The translations under genes and the position numbers were made by a program. The notes under the pieces are model-generated. The model made no database searches. It had not been told where the DNA came from and was given only the letters and a program-made list of their open reading frames with translations. DNA of 64,000 bases from Lachnospiraceae bacterium (GTDB lineage: Bacteria > Bacillota > Clostridia > Lachnospirales > Lachnospiraceae): assembly GCA_024696615.1 (NCBI GenBank), contig JAILGS010000081.1, positions 1 to 64,000 of the forward strand. The letters are read 5' to 3'. Shown piece by piece: positions 19,141 through 30,372 of this stretch. How positions within the stretch are numbered: the first letter of the stretch is position 1; each line of letters starts with the position of its first letter.

Positions 19141-21039
19141 CTATTGTACCATAAAAATCCAGTTACCCTTACAATTTTCAGGATACTTTTCTAAAAGTAC
19201 TTGATTTTCCAATTCATATCCAGCCAGAAAACATACATATCCTTGATGAAGTAACCGATCGATTTCTTTCAGATCATTCGATACAATAAACTGATTCGTA
19301 TTAAGCGCATATTGAGCTAAATAATACTCATTCGAATATTGTTGCTTTGTTCCATCCGTTGTTCCACTCTCCAAAAAGAATTTATTTTCAGAATAAATAA
19401 CAAGATTGGACTCCGAATGGATTATACCATCCCTAAACCCCTGTTCTAAATTCTTACGTAGATCTATATTCATATGCCAAATATTCCATGGATCATACCA
19501 ATCTTTCGGTAACGATACAAGAATTGAAATCAATCCAATAAACATCAGTGGCAAAATGCTATGAGAAATCAGGGGTTGAACATCCTTTGCGGCACATTTT
19601 TTAAGAAAAATATCTTTCATTTTAGGAATAATATCTTTCATTTTAGAAAAAATATCTTTCATTTTATGATTACTAAGATATCCTACCAGGTAATACGTCC
19701 ATATCATATAAAGAAAGAGTTCCATCGTTCGCCGATAACGATCCATACTAACAACCTTGTCGATTTCACTATCCGTCATCGAGCATAGATACATTGCCAT
19801 CAAAGCTAACATCCAGGTAATATATGTCGTTACACTAATCTGTAAAAGCCGCCGTGCAAATGTTGTCTTTCGCATCACATAACATAAAATCCATATGATC
19901 AAAAGAAGCAGACATACATAGTAGCACTCTATCCCATAAGAATTCCCTAAAAAATAGTAGAAGAACTTGGAAAGATCCTCCCCCTGCCTTGTAGCAAGAA
20001 TCTTTCCATACCGGCTAATAGAAAAAGCATGATTACTCATTTCGCTATTCGGTAAGTTAACATAGGAATAGATCTTCCAAAATACTGTAACAAGGATTGG
20101 TAGGATCCATACCTGAAGGATATTTTTGATCCGATTCACAAGCGACTCCGGAAGCATCCACAAGGCGAATACGCTCCACAAAATCAAAAAATACCAACCG
20201 CTATTTTTGATCATCAGATTCATCGCCAAAAGAATCCCTATGCCCCAATACGCCTCCTTCGATTCCATATAGGAAGCAAGTATCCTTCGATCCTGATATT
20301 CTTTCCAGCGAATCCTCTCCAGTAGCAAAATCACCGGAAGAGAACCAACCAATGCAATCATGGTATCCACACTAAGCGATTTGATAATTGGAACATTTCC
20401 ATTTAACATTAATATGCTAAATAAAACTAATAAGGGACTCCACGCTCTTTTATTCCCCCCTAAACAATAAAATAACGGGAGGAAACAGGAAAGATTAAGT
20501 AAAAATTGCATCCATTGCATGGTCCAATCACTAAATCCGATCATATTGCAACCATAATAATCCCATACGCTAATTCCAAGGGGATAACTCTGAAATTGAA
20601 TCATGGAATCGGAAGCGGTAGGAAACGCCTGCATGGTATAAATCCGCTTTACCACCAGTGCCCAGTGAGAATAATCATCATGGGTATCCATATGGATTCC
20701 ATAAATCCATATGGTAAAAATAATCATTCCAAGAAGAATAACGAGAAAGTTCCATATCCATCCTTGGATAATAATATCTTTCTTCCTATGTATCCGCTTT
20801 ATTTCAAAAACAATTGCCATGACAGACCATAAAAATCCCGCCAAGTATATTGTTTTAGCCATCCAAGGAAGAATATGAACATATCCGGACACCAATAAAA
20901 TCTGCATTAAAAAGCCAATTGTTATACAAGGAAGCAAATAAATGGGAGTCTTTCGGAAGATTATATGCATACTCCAAATCCAGCCACACAGGCTACACAA
21001 AAATAATATGCAATGTATCAGCCAAATAGTCATAAGCAT
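19141..21039 (-). CDS. Large multi-TM membrane protein, possible GT-C glycosyltransferase
   Basis: Polytopic; GIHMDTHDDYSHWALVVKRIY acidic loop; downstream of pil and next to glycosyltransferase genes. Confidence 0.45.
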   Translation of the reverse strand: MLMTIWLIHCILFLCSLCGWIWSMHIIFRKTPIYLLPCITIGFLMQILLVSGYVHILPWMAKTIYLAGFLWSVMAIVFEIKRIHRKKDIIIQGWIWNFLVILLGMIIFTIWIYGIHMDTHDDYSHWALVVKRIYTMQAFPTASDSMIQFQSYPLGISVWDYYGCNMIGFSDWTMQWMQFLLNLSCFLPLFYCLGGNKRAWSPLLVLFSILMLNGNVPIIKSLSVDTMIALVGSLPVILLLERIRWKEYQDRRILASYMESKEAYWGIGILLAMNLMIKNSGWYFLILWSVFALWMLPESLVNRIKNILQVWILPILVTVFWKIYSYVNLPNSEMSNHAFSISRYGKILATRQGEDLSKFFYYFLGNSYGIECYYVCLLLLIIWILCYVMRKTTFARRLLQISVTTYITWMLALMAMYLCSMTDSEIDKVVSMDRYRRTMELFLYMIWTYYLVGYLSNHKMKDIFSKMKDIIPKMKDIFLKKCAAKDVQPLISHSILPLMFIGLISILVSLPKDWYDPWNIWHMNIDLRKNLEQGFRDGIIHSESNLVIYSENKFFLESGTTDGTKQQYSNEYYLAQYALNTNQFIVSNDLKEIDRLLHQGYVCFLAGYELENQVLLEKYPENCKGNWIFMVQ

Positions 21040-21124
21040 CCTCTTTCACAACTTTAAAACTTCGTATCATCTCCCTTCCTCCGCTTCCATAGGAAACAAA
21101 GGTCGGGAGAAAAACGATTTCACT

Positions 21125-22117
21125 TTACACATCCAATTTCTTTACACTATACTTACTCTTTTCAGAAGCATAGGACGAAATAACTATGATCAGTGAGGAA
21201 ACCACACCAAATCCCAGGGTCATATAGAAATTGTGATAATAAGCATCCAATTCCCCATACAATTCATAAATTTCCTTGGCATGGAACAATACATAGGAAA
21301 AATCCACATTGTAGCCCGAAGATTTATATATTCTCCAAAGATCCAGTCCAGAACATAGTACTGCGGAACCATAACTTGCCACCACATTGGCAATACATCC
21401 GATGATGCAACCAATTAATGAATTCCGACCGCCCAGTTTTTTATACAACCAAACAGAACAAAATCCACCCAATGCCCCGGAAACATACGCTACCCGATTC
21501 ATTAAGGAAAAGATCACGGCTAAAACAATTCCAGCCAAACTTCCAACAATTGCACCAAGACTACCAAGAAGCACATTCTCCGGTTGAGCCAGCGCTTCCT
21601 GTTCTCCCTGTTTTAAACTCTTAGAAAGGGCCGCTGCAGAGGCTGCGGTCGCAATCTTCTTCTCCCCTTGGATAATAATTAAGTGTCCCACACCCTGTTG
21701 ACCCATACAATCCACATTCACATAATGGTTATTCTCTAACACGGTAATAATTTTATCCACCGCATCCACTAAAGAAGCCACCAGATCATTCACCTTGCCT
21801 TGGCACACTCTTGCTACCACAATCTCTCCCTGATCAACCCGAAAATAAATCTCCGAAGGAAGGTTCAAAGAATAAAAATCCTGTGCAGTTACCATTCTGC
21901 AACCATCATCCAAACCGTATTCTCCCATACCGATACTTATGCCTGAAACATCCCCTGCATAGAATTTTAATTCCACCGTTCCCGTATTTTTCAGTAGCGA
22001 AGGATACACTGCAATCGTAAAACCACGATATACGCCCAATGTAACAGCATTTTTCTTGTTGTACATAAAACTCCAGCGATTCGCCAATTCCTGAATTACT
22101 TTTTTCTGATTTGCCAT
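21125..22117 (-). CDS. Hypothetical membrane protein
   Basis: ORF track 21125-22183; start refined to MANQKKVIQELANRW after GGGAGAAAG RBS; soluble N-terminal part then several TM segments. Confidence 0.6.
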   Translation of the reverse strand: MANQKKVIQELANRWSFMYNKKNAVTLGVYRGFTIAVYPSLLKNTGTVELKFYAGDVSGISIGMGEYGLDDGCRMVTAQDFYSLNLPSEIYFRVDQGEIVVARVCQGKVNDLVASLVDAVDKIITVLENNHYVNVDCMGQQGVGHLIIIQGEKKIATAASAAALSKSLKQGEQEALAQPENVLLGSLGAIVGSLAGIVLAVIFSLMNRVAYVSGALGGFCSVWLYKKLGGRNSLIGCIIGCIANVVASYGSAVLCSGLDLWRIYKSSGYNVDFSYVLFHAKEIYELYGELDAYYHNFYMTLGFGVVSSLIIVISSYASEKSKYSVKKLDV

Positions 22118-22213
22118 AATCTTTCTCCCTAAATATTTTTTATCCCTGCCCAAAAAGAAAACTCCCCATCTTTTCAAGCACATAACAACTTATTATATCA
22201 TAATATATCCCAT

Positions 22214-22273
22214 AAAAAAATCCCGATTTGAAAACTCATAAGTTCTCACATATGAGTCTTCATCGGGATTTTA
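22214..22273 (-). terminator. Rho-independent terminator of serA
   Basis: AAATCCCGAT...ATCGGGATTTTTTT on minus strand (10-bp outer stem, inner ACTCAT/ATGAGT stem). Confidence 0.8.
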
Positions 22274-22328
22274 AAGGAATAAAACATTTACTCCATAACT
22301 ACTTTCTATTCTTCCGAACCCAAGGAAT

Positions 22329-23492
22329 TTACTTTACCTTACGAACCTTAATCACACCTGCGGTCTTAGCAATCTGATCCAATACTTCATCCGTAGGAAC
22401 AGAATCTAAATCCATCATGGTATATGCGTAATCGCCCTTAGCCTTAGAATTAATCTCTGCAATGTTCACACCGGCAGCACCACAAGCTGTGGTTAATGCG
22501 CTAATGATATTAGGAACATTCTTATGAGCAACGGAAACACGGCTGGCCTTGTTGCAAACTCCCATATCCAATGCTGGATAATTCACAGAGTTCTTAATAT
22601 TACCATTCTCAATATAATCTACAATTTCCTTTACTGCCATAATTGCACAATTATCTTCTGATTCCTGGGTAGAGGCTCCAAGATGTGGAAGAGCAATGAC
22701 ATTATTAGCAGTTAAGATATTCTTGGTAGGGAAGTCCGTAACATACTTACGAACCTTACCGGACTCTAAAGCTTCCTTTAAGTCTTCTTCGTTAACCAAA
22801 AGATCACGAGCAAAGTTTAAGATGATTACATTATCCTTCATCATAGAAAGGGATGCCTTATTGATCATACCCTTGGTATCATCTAAGAGAGGTACATGAA
22901 CAGAAATATAATCTGCTGCTGCATATACATCTGCATTGGACTTCACAATATTCACCTTGGTAGAAAGGTTTAATGCATTCTGTACAGAAAGGAATGGATC
23001 ACAACCAACAACGTTCATGCCCATAGCTACTGCTGCATTGGCAACAAGTACACCGATTGCACCAAGACCGATCACACCAAGAGTCTTACCCTGAATTTCT
23101 GTTCCGGCGAACTTACTCTTAGCCTTCTCCATGGTCTTATTGATGGTCTCATCATCCTTATTCTCTTCTACCCACTGCATACCGCCGCGAATATCACGGG
23201 AAGCAAGAAGCATTGCTGCTACAACCAGTTCCTTAACACCATTGGCATTGGCACCAGGAGTATTAAATACGACAATACCCTTCTCAGCACACTTATCCAA
23301 AGGAATATTATTCACACCTGCACCAGCTCTTGCTACAGCAAGTAACTGATCTGGTAATTCTAATTCATGCATTGCTGCGGAACGAACTAATACTGCATCA
23401 GCTTCTGCAAATTCTCCAGTAGTACCAAAATCTGCTGGTAATAATTCCATACCAACCTTAGCGATTGGATTGAGACAATTCACTTTAATCAT
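22329..23492 (-). CDS. serA: D-3-phosphoglycerate dehydrogenase
   Basis: GKTLGVIGLGAIGVLVANAAVAMGM; ARAGAGVNNIP; C-terminal ACT-like region; adjacent to serC. Start refined to MIKVNCLNPIAK after AAAAAGGAG. Confidence 0.88.
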   Translation of the reverse strand: MIKVNCLNPIAKVGMELLPADFGTTGEFAEADAVLVRSAAMHELELPDQLLAVARAGAGVNNIPLDKCAEKGIVVFNTPGANANGVKELVVAAMLLASRDIRGGMQWVEENKDDETINKTMEKAKSKFAGTEIQGKTLGVIGLGAIGVLVANAAVAMGMNVVGCDPFLSVQNALNLSTKVNIVKSNADVYAAADYISVHVPLLDDTKGMINKASLSMMKDNVIILNFARDLLVNEEDLKEALESGKVRKYVTDFPTKNILTANNVIALPHLGASTQESEDNCAIMAVKEIVDYIENGNIKNSVNYPALDMGVCNKASRVSVAHKNVPNIISALTTACGAAGVNIAEINSKAKGDYAYTMMDLDSVPTDEVLDQIAKTAGVIKVRKVK

Positions 23493-23599
23493 AATGATTA
23501 ACTCCTTTTTAGATCTTATCCATGAAACACATTTCCTCGAACCAGAAACTATCATTCGTCGAAGAGATCACATTCCATTCCAGTTAATATATACACGAT

Positions 23600-24682
23600 T
23601 TAAGCATTCTTTGCTTCGAATTCCTTCATGAATGCTACTAACTTCTCAACGCCTTCCTTAGGCATTGCATTGTAGATGGATGCACGCATACCACCCACAG
23701 TTCTGTGACCCTTTAAGTTCACAAAACCAGCTTCGGTTGCTTCCTTAATGAACTTAGCATCCAGTTCTTCGTTACCGGTTACGAATGGAACGTTCATTAA
23801 AGAACGGCATTCCTTAACAACGGTACCCTTAAAGAGCTTGCTCTCGTCAAGGAAATCATATAAAACCTTAGCCTTCTCGATATTTCTTTCCTGCATAGCC
23901 TTTAAGCCGCCATTCTTCTTTAACCACTTAAATACCTTACCGCAGATATAGATTGTATAGCAAGGAGGAGTATTGTAAAGGGAATCAGCATCTGCCTGAG
24001 TCTTCCACTTTAACATGGTAGGAGTACCTGGTAATACATCATCCGTAATTAAATCCTCACGAATAATTGCGATTACACAACCTGCTGGACCAACATTCTT
24101 CTGAACACCACCGTATACAACACCGTACTTGGTAACATCCACTGGCTTGGATAAGAAATTAGAAGAGATATCGGATACTAAAATCTTTCCCTTCGTATTA
24201 GGTAATTCCTTATACTCCGTACCATAGATGGTGTTATTCTCACAGATATATACATAATCCATATCATCTGTGATTGGAAGATCAGAGCAATCTGGAATAT
24301 AGGAGAATGTCTTATCTGCTGAAGATGCAAGTTCTACAGCCTCACCGTAGATCTTACCTTCCTGATAAGCCTTCTTTGCCCACTGACCGGTAATGATATA
24401 ACCAGCCTTCTTGTTCTTCATCAGGTTCATAGGAACTTCTGCGAAGAACTGGCTTGCTCCACCCTGAAGGAATAATACCTTATAATTGTCAGGGATGTTC
24501 ATAAGCTCTCTTAAATCGGCTTCTGCTTCCTTGATGATCTTGTCATATACCTTGGAACGATGGCTCATTTCCATAACGGACTGGCCAGAACCCTGGTAAT
24601 CTAACATCTCATCTGCTGCTTCTCTTAGCACTTCCTCTGGAAGTACTGCTGGACCTGCTGAAAAATTGTACACTCTTGCCAT
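23600..24682 (-). CDS. serC: Phosphoserine aminotransferase
   Basis: MARVYNFSAGPAVLPEEVL...; VLFLQGGASQFFAEVPMNL; GGVQKNVGPAG. Confidence 0.95.
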   Translation of the reverse strand: MARVYNFSAGPAVLPEEVLREAADEMLDYQGSGQSVMEMSHRSKVYDKIIKEAEADLRELMNIPDNYKVLFLQGGASQFFAEVPMNLMKNKKAGYIITGQWAKKAYQEGKIYGEAVELASSADKTFSYIPDCSDLPITDDMDYVYICENNTIYGTEYKELPNTKGKILVSDISSNFLSKPVDVTKYGVVYGGVQKNVGPAGCVIAIIREDLITDDVLPGTPTMLKWKTQADADSLYNTPPCYTIYICGKVFKWLKKNGGLKAMQERNIEKAKVLYDFLDESKLFKGTVVKECRSLMNVPFVTGNEELDAKFIKEATEAGFVNLKGHRTVGGMRASIYNAMPKEGVEKLVAFMKEFEAKNA

Positions 24683-24795
24683 TTTTCATATGCCTCCACA
24701 AAATCAAAGTCTCATCCCTGTCCTAGAATTCTCATGACAGCGATGGAAATATATAAATCCCATTGGGAAATATAACAAATAAGAAATTAATGTTA

Positions 24796-24824
24796 ATAAT
24801 ATAACTAGCAATTTTCAATGTCAA
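24796..24824 (-). promoter_or_regulatory. Sigma-A promoter of serC-serA
   Basis: Minus strand TTGACA-17 bp-TATTAT. Confidence 0.75.
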
Positions 24825-24845
24825 CCACAATCCAAACAAAGAAGA

Positions 24846-26534
24846 TTAATTATTTTCCTTCTCTGCAAGATCCTTCTCGTCAAATGCTTCACTGATTCCA
24901 GTACCTGGAGCAACCATAGGGAATACCTTATCATCCTTATCGATGTGAACATCTAATACACAAGGAACATTTAATTCGATGGCTTCCTTGATCGCAGCAT
25001 CAAACTCTTCCTTCGTGGATATGGTATATGCCTTCGCTCCCATACCTTCTGAAATCTTAGCAAAATCCACTCCATCGTCGAAGATGGTATTGGAATAACG
25101 CTTTCCATAGAATAAGGTCTGCCACTGACGAACCATACCAAGTACGGAGTTATTGATCACCACTTCAATAATTGGAATATTATAACGGGTAGCGGTCATG
25201 ATTTCCTGCATATTCATACGGAAACATCCATCACCGGCAATATTGATACATACCTTATCACGCTGACCAACCTTGGCACCGATACATGCACCAATACCAT
25301 AACCCATGGTTCCAAGACCACCGGAAGTAAGAAGGGTTCTTGGCTGGGTATATTTATAATACTGTGCAGCCCACATCTGATGCTGTCCAACATCGGTGGT
25401 AATAATCGCTTCACCCTTGGTTGCCTCGTAAATCTTCTCTACAATATAAGGTCCCGTTAAGAGATCTGTATGATAGGTAAGAGGGAAACGAGCAGCAATG
25501 GCCTGAACTTCACTAATCCATTCCTTATGGGAAAGATCTGGAAGTAAAGCATTCATCTTCTCTAAGATTACCTTCACATCACCAACTACACTGGCAGTTG
25601 TCTTAATATTCTTATCAATTTCTGCCGGATCCACATCAAACTGAAGGACTTTCGCATTCGGTGCAAATCTGCTGGCATTACCGGTTACACGATCGGAGAA
25701 ACGAGCACCAATGGTAATTAACAGATCACACTTATTCACGCCAAAGTTGGAAGCCTTGGTTCCATGCATACCGATCATACCGGTATAACGAGGATCCGTT
25801 CCGGGGAAAGCACCCTTACCCATTAAAGAATCGCAGATTGGAGCATCCACCTTGTCCACAAAGGTACGAAGTTCCTCGCTTGCATTCGCAAGAATCGCAC
25901 CACCACCTACAAAGATAAATGGCTTCTTAGCAGACTGAATTAACTTCACTGCTTCTTCTAAATCAGCATCCTTTAAATGATCCACAACAGGTTCTACAGG
26001 AGCAATCACCTTCTTCTCATATTCTGCAGAATTGGCAGTAACATCCTTGGTAATATCAATCAGTACAGGGCCCGGACGACCGGTACGTGCGATTCGGAAA
26101 GCATCACGAATGGTATCTGCTAACTTATTCACATCCTTTACAATATAATTGTGCTTGGTGATTGGCATGGTCACACCGGCAATATCAATCTCCTGGAAAG
26201 AATCCTTACCAAGAATAGGAACACCTACATTAGCGGTAATGGCTACCAATGGAATGGAATCCAAATAAGCGGTAGCAATACCGGTAACAAGATTGGTTGC
26301 ACCAGGGCCACTGGTTGCCATACACACGCCCACCTTACCGGTAGCACGCGCATAGCCATCTGCGGCATGGGCAGCACCCTGCTCATGGGATGTTAAGATA
26401 TGAGTAATCTCATCCTTATGCTTATATAATTCATCGTAGACATTTAAGATACATCCTCCCGGATATCCGAAGATTGTGTCTACACCCTGCTCTTTCAAGC
26501 ATTCTACTACAATCTGAGAACCATTTAACTGCAT
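24846..26534 (-). CDS. ilvB: Acetolactate synthase, large subunit
   Basis: MQLNGSQIVVECLKEQGVDTIFGYPGGCILNVYDEL; TPP-binding GDGCFRMNMQEI. Confidence 0.93.
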   Translation of the reverse strand: MQLNGSQIVVECLKEQGVDTIFGYPGGCILNVYDELYKHKDEITHILTSHEQGAAHAADGYARATGKVGVCMATSGPGATNLVTGIATAYLDSIPLVAITANVGVPILGKDSFQEIDIAGVTMPITKHNYIVKDVNKLADTIRDAFRIARTGRPGPVLIDITKDVTANSAEYEKKVIAPVEPVVDHLKDADLEEAVKLIQSAKKPFIFVGGGAILANASEELRTFVDKVDAPICDSLMGKGAFPGTDPRYTGMIGMHGTKASNFGVNKCDLLITIGARFSDRVTGNASRFAPNAKVLQFDVDPAEIDKNIKTTASVVGDVKVILEKMNALLPDLSHKEWISEVQAIAARFPLTYHTDLLTGPYIVEKIYEATKGEAIITTDVGQHQMWAAQYYKYTQPRTLLTSGGLGTMGYGIGACIGAKVGQRDKVCINIAGDGCFRMNMQEIMTATRYNIPIIEVVINNSVLGMVRQWQTLFYGKRYSNTIFDDGVDFAKISEGMGAKAYTISTKEEFDAAIKEAIELNVPCVLDVHIDKDDKVFPMVAPGTGISEAFDEKDLAEKENN

Positions 26535-26585
26535 TGTCTCACTCCTCCATTAACCTATTTACTTCGAATCCTCACACTTTGCTTT

Positions 26586-28247
26586 TTAGAATCGATTTAA
26601 AACTGCACCTTCTGATGCAGATGATACCATCGCTGCATAACGAGCAAGATAACCGGTCTTCACCTTAGGCTCTCTTGGCTGCCACTTCTTACGACGCTCT
26701 TCCATCTCTTCGTCAGAAATATCCACATTCAATGAATGTTCTGGGATATTAATCTTAATCAGATCTCCTTCTTCCACCAATGCGATTGGTCCACCCACAG
26801 CTGCTTCAGGACTTACATGTCCAATGGAAGCACCACGGGAAGCACCGGAGAAACGGCCATCCGTAATCAATGCTACGGAAGAACCAAGTCCCATACCTGC
26901 AATAGCGGAGGTTGGATTTAACATTTCACGCATACCAGGGCCACCCTTAGGTCCCTCGTAACGAATTACCACAACATCGCCTTCCACAATCTTGCCACCC
27001 TTGATGGCTGCGATCGCATCCTCTTCACAATCGAAGACTCTTGCAGGTCCTTCATGTACCATCATTTCAGGTACCACTGCGGACTGCTTCACAACAGCGG
27101 TATCCGGAGCCAAATTACCCTTTAAGACTGCAATACCACCGGTCTTAGAATATGGATGATCTACCGAACGGATAATCTCTGGATTCTTATTCACACATGG
27201 AGCAATGTTCTCGCCCACGGTCTTACCGGTACAGGTAATGCAATCCGTATGTAAGAGATTTAATTTATTCAATTCATTCATGACTGCGTATACGCCGCCA
27301 GCTTCATTGAGTTCTTCAATATAAGTATGTCCTGCAGGTGCTAAATGGCAGAGGTTTGGAGTCTTCGCAGAGATTGCATTGGCCATATTTAAGTCAAGCT
27401 TTACTCCTGCCTCACGTGCGATCGCAGGCAAATGTAACATAGAATTGGTAGAACAACCAAGGGCCATATCCACCGTAAGAGCATTCTGGAATGCTTTCTC
27501 ATTCATAATGTCACGAGGCTTAATATCCTTCTCTAATAATTCCATAACCTTCATACCTGCATGCTTAGCAAGCTTTAAACGCTCGGAATAAACCCCTGGA
27601 ATGGTTCCGTTACCACCAAGGCCCATACCAAGAGCCTCTGTTAAACAGTTCATGGAATTCGCAGTATACATACCGGAGCAGGAACCACAAGTAGGACAGG
27701 TCTTTGCTTCATATTCCTGGAACTCTTCCTTACTGATCTTACCTGCAGCATATGCACCTACAGCTTCGAACATGGAAGAAAGAGAGGTCTTCTGTCCGTT
27801 CACACGACCTGCAAGCATTGGTCCACCACTGACGAAAATCGTAGGGATATTCACTCTGGCTGCAGCCATTAAAAGACCCGGTACATTCTTATCACAGTTT
27901 GGAACCATCACTAATGCATCAAACTGATGTGCAATAGCCATTGCTTCGGTAGAGTCCGCAATCAGATCACGAGTTACCAAAGAATATTTCATACCAATAT
28001 GTCCCATGGCAATACCATCACATACGGCAATGGCAGGGAATACAATCGGAGTACCACCAGCCATACTAACACCGGTCTTAACTGCCGCAACAATCTTATC
28101 GATATTCATATGACCTGGAACGATTTCATTATAGGAGCTAACAATACCGACTAACGGACGGTTCATCTCCTCTTCTGTTAAACCTAAGGCATTAAACAAA
28201 CTACGCTGTGGGGCTGCCTGATCACCCTTAAAAACACTACTACCCAT
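26586..28247 (-). CDS. ilvD: Dihydroxy-acid dehydratase
   Basis: [51 protein letters not shown]. Confidence 0.95.
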   Translation of the reverse strand: MGSSVFKGDQAAPQRSLFNALGLTEEEMNRPLVGIVSSYNEIVPGHMNIDKIVAAVKTGVSMAGGTPIVFPAIAVCDGIAMGHIGMKYSLVTRDLIADSTEAMAIAHQFDALVMVPNCDKNVPGLLMAAARVNIPTIFVSGGPMLAGRVNGQKTSLSSMFEAVGAYAAGKISKEEFQEYEAKTCPTCGSCSGMYTANSMNCLTEALGMGLGGNGTIPGVYSERLKLAKHAGMKVMELLEKDIKPRDIMNEKAFQNALTVDMALGCSTNSMLHLPAIAREAGVKLDLNMANAISAKTPNLCHLAPAGHTYIEELNEAGGVYAVMNELNKLNLLHTDCITCTGKTVGENIAPCVNKNPEIIRSVDHPYSKTGGIAVLKGNLAPDTAVVKQSAVVPEMMVHEGPARVFDCEEDAIAAIKGGKIVEGDVVVIRYEGPKGGPGMREMLNPTSAIAGMGLGSSVALITDGRFSGASRGASIGHVSPEAAVGGPIALVEEGDLIKINIPEHSLNVDISDEEMEERRKKWQPREPKVKTGYLARYAAMVSSASEGAVLNRF

Positions 28248-28323
28248 ACAAATTCTCCTTTATTCACACATACATCTTTTTATAAATACGTTCTTTGAGG
28301 GATTAAATCCGTTCTTTGAGGCA

Positions 28324-29412
28324 TTAAATCCGTTCTGCAATCAGATCCCCCATCTCATGACAGCTAACCTGCTTCAGACCTGCATCCTCGGACATAATAT
28401 CCACCGTACGATAACCATCCTTTAAAACCTGCTTTACGGCAGCTTCAATGGCATCTGCTTCCTGATCTAAATCTAAGGAATAACGAAGCATCATTGCTGC
28501 GGAAAGAATGGTGGCAATTGGATTAGCAATATCCTTACCTGCAATATCCGGTGCAGAACCATGGCTTGGCTCATATAATCCAAGCTTCGTAGCGCCAAGA
28601 CTTGCAGAAGATAACATACCGATGGAACCGGTAATCATACTTGCCTCATCGGATAAAATATCACCAAACATATTCTCTGTTAAAATCACATCGAACTGTC
28701 TTGGATTCATTACTAACTGCATTGCACAATTATCCACTAACATATCTTCTAAGGTAACTTCTGGATAATCTGCAGCCACTTCCTTCACTACCTTTCTCCA
28801 AAGGCGGGAAGTATCTAATACATTGGCCTTATCCACACTGATTACCTTCTTGCCACGCTTCATGGCAATTTCAAATGCTTTTACAGCAATTCTACGAATC
28901 TCATTCTCATCATAGGTATCCATATCCGTAGCCTTTAATACGCCATTCACTTCTTCTGTATGACGCTCTCCAAAATAGATACCACCGGTTAATTCACGCA
29001 TGATCACCATATCGAAACCATCCCCGATGATTTCATCCTTTAATGGACATGCGCCCTTTAATTCTTCATATAGGTAGGCAGGACGAATATTGGCAAAAAG
29101 TTCCAGTCCTTTTCGAATCTTTAATAAACCGGCTTCTGGACGAAGATTTGGTGCCACATCATACCACTTCGAATTACCAACCTTACCACCAACGGCTCCT
29201 AATAATACGGCATCGGAAGCTTTGGCTGTTGCAAGTGCTTCATCCGTCAATGGAACGCCCGTTGCATCAATGGAACATCCTCCCATTAAAATCTTGGTAA
29301 AATCAAATTCATGTCCGTACTTCTTTGCAACCTTCTCAAGAACCTTGACGGCTTCTGCTACGATTTCCGGACCAATTCCATCACCTGGAATCAGGGTAAT
29401 ATTATATCCCAT
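28324..29412 (-). CDS. leuB: 3-isopropylmalate dehydrogenase
   Basis: [61 protein letters not shown]. Start refined from 29427 on RBS spacing. Confidence 0.95.
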   Translation of the reverse strand: MGYNITLIPGDGIGPEIVAEAVKVLEKVAKKYGHEFDFTKILMGGCSIDATGVPLTDEALATAKASDAVLLGAVGGKVGNSKWYDVAPNLRPEAGLLKIRKGLELFANIRPAYLYEELKGACPLKDEIIGDGFDMVIMRELTGGIYFGERHTEEVNGVLKATDMDTYDENEIRRIAVKAFEIAMKRGKKVISVDKANVLDTSRLWRKVVKEVAADYPEVTLEDMLVDNCAMQLVMNPRQFDVILTENMFGDILSDEASMITGSIGMLSSASLGATKLGLYEPSHGSAPDIAGKDIANPIATILSAAMMLRYSLDLDQEADAIEAAVKQVLKDGYRTVDIMSEDAGLKQVSCHEMGDLIAERI

Positions 29413-29454
29413 CTTGCTACCTCTCATTATTGTTAGATTTGTACATACTGCTAT

Positions 29455-29483
29455 ATTTTATTCCAAATACCCCTAGATTTCAA
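29455..29483 (-). promoter_or_regulatory. Sigma-A promoter of leuB-ilvD-ilvB
   Basis: Minus strand TTGAAA-17 bp-TAAAAT. Confidence 0.7.
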
Positions 29484-29520
29484 GAATTCATTCCGTTTTC
29501 TCTGGCATCTTCCAATAAGA

Positions 29521-29560
29521 AAGTCCGGAAAACCCCAAATTCAAGGGGCTTACCGGACTT
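29521..29560 (-). terminator. Terminator-like hairpin upstream of leuB
   Basis: aagtccgg ... aacccc/gggg ... ccggactt; T-rich on both flanks. Confidence 0.65.
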
Positions 29561-29675
29561 GTACTTTTTTAAGTTTTCTTAGAATGATACTTTTTTCATA
29601 GCATCTTCGATACCTTTTTTGTATATCAGATTCTTCGAAAAACACTTCAGGTATTAGTCAAGACTCGCGGAGCGT

Positions 29676-30251
29676 TTAAAAAAGGATTTCCTCCATGGAG
29701 CGCTTTGGTACATAATGTACTCCCGCATCATCCCGGTAATAATTATAACGGCCATCCTTCATGTCCACTAAGTGGATTTCTTCCACCGGCTTTCCTAAGG
29801 CGATTAACAGTTGTGGCTGTAAATTCGCAGGAATCTTTAGATATTCCTTCACGCCTTCTTGGTCAAAGGCGCCAATCATAATTCCACCAAGTCCCTTTTC
29901 TACGGCTCCAAGTAACATGGTCTGGGCTACAATTCCCACGTCCTTACTGCTTGCTTTCGGATCCGCTGCTAATTGTCCATCATTGCAGATTAAGATAAAG
30001 GCGGTTGGATGCTGTCCGTCTTTTGGAAGATGCAATGCCGGCAATGCGCCTGCCCAACGAGTGTAAGCTAAAATACTTTCCACTTCTTCCTTCTCATAGG
30101 ACAGATGATATTTTAAGGGCTGCAGATTTCTGGCGGAAGGCGTATTTCTTGCTAAATCCACCAGGTCCATTAACTCCTCCTTGGAAATTGCAACACTTTC
30201 ATCAAATCCACGATAACTACGATTCTTTAATACCATTTCTCGAAATTCCAT
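29676..30251 (-). CDS. Nitroreductase family protein
   Basis: MEFREMVLKNRSYRGFDES... LVDLARNTPSARNLQPLKY. Confidence 0.85.
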   Translation of the reverse strand: MEFREMVLKNRSYRGFDESVAISKEELMDLVDLARNTPSARNLQPLKYHLSYEKEEVESILAYTRWAGALPALHLPKDGQHPTAFILICNDGQLAADPKASSKDVGIVAQTMLLGAVEKGLGGIMIGAFDQEGVKEYLKIPANLQPQLLIALGKPVEEIHLVDMKDGRYNYYRDDAGVHYVPKRSMEEILF

Positions 30252-30317
30252 GCAAAACCTCCATATGATTCATTCAACAACATATCCCTAGTATACTCCA
30301 TTTGCAGAGAAAATCCA

Positions 30318-30354
30318 TAAAAAAAGAGGATCTGGAAAGTTCCAAATCCTCTTA
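30318..30354 (-). terminator. Terminator of glyA
   Basis: AAGAGGATTTGGAA-CT-TTCCAGATCCTCTTTTTTT on minus strand. Confidence 0.8.
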
Positions 30355-30372
30355 AATTCATTCGATGAATGA

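Noticed and set aside
29413-29675. T-box or leucine attenuator upstream of leuB
   Set aside because: No T-box sequence or Leu-rich leader peptide. A good promoter (29455-29483) lies downstream of the hairpin, which is better explained as an upstream terminator.
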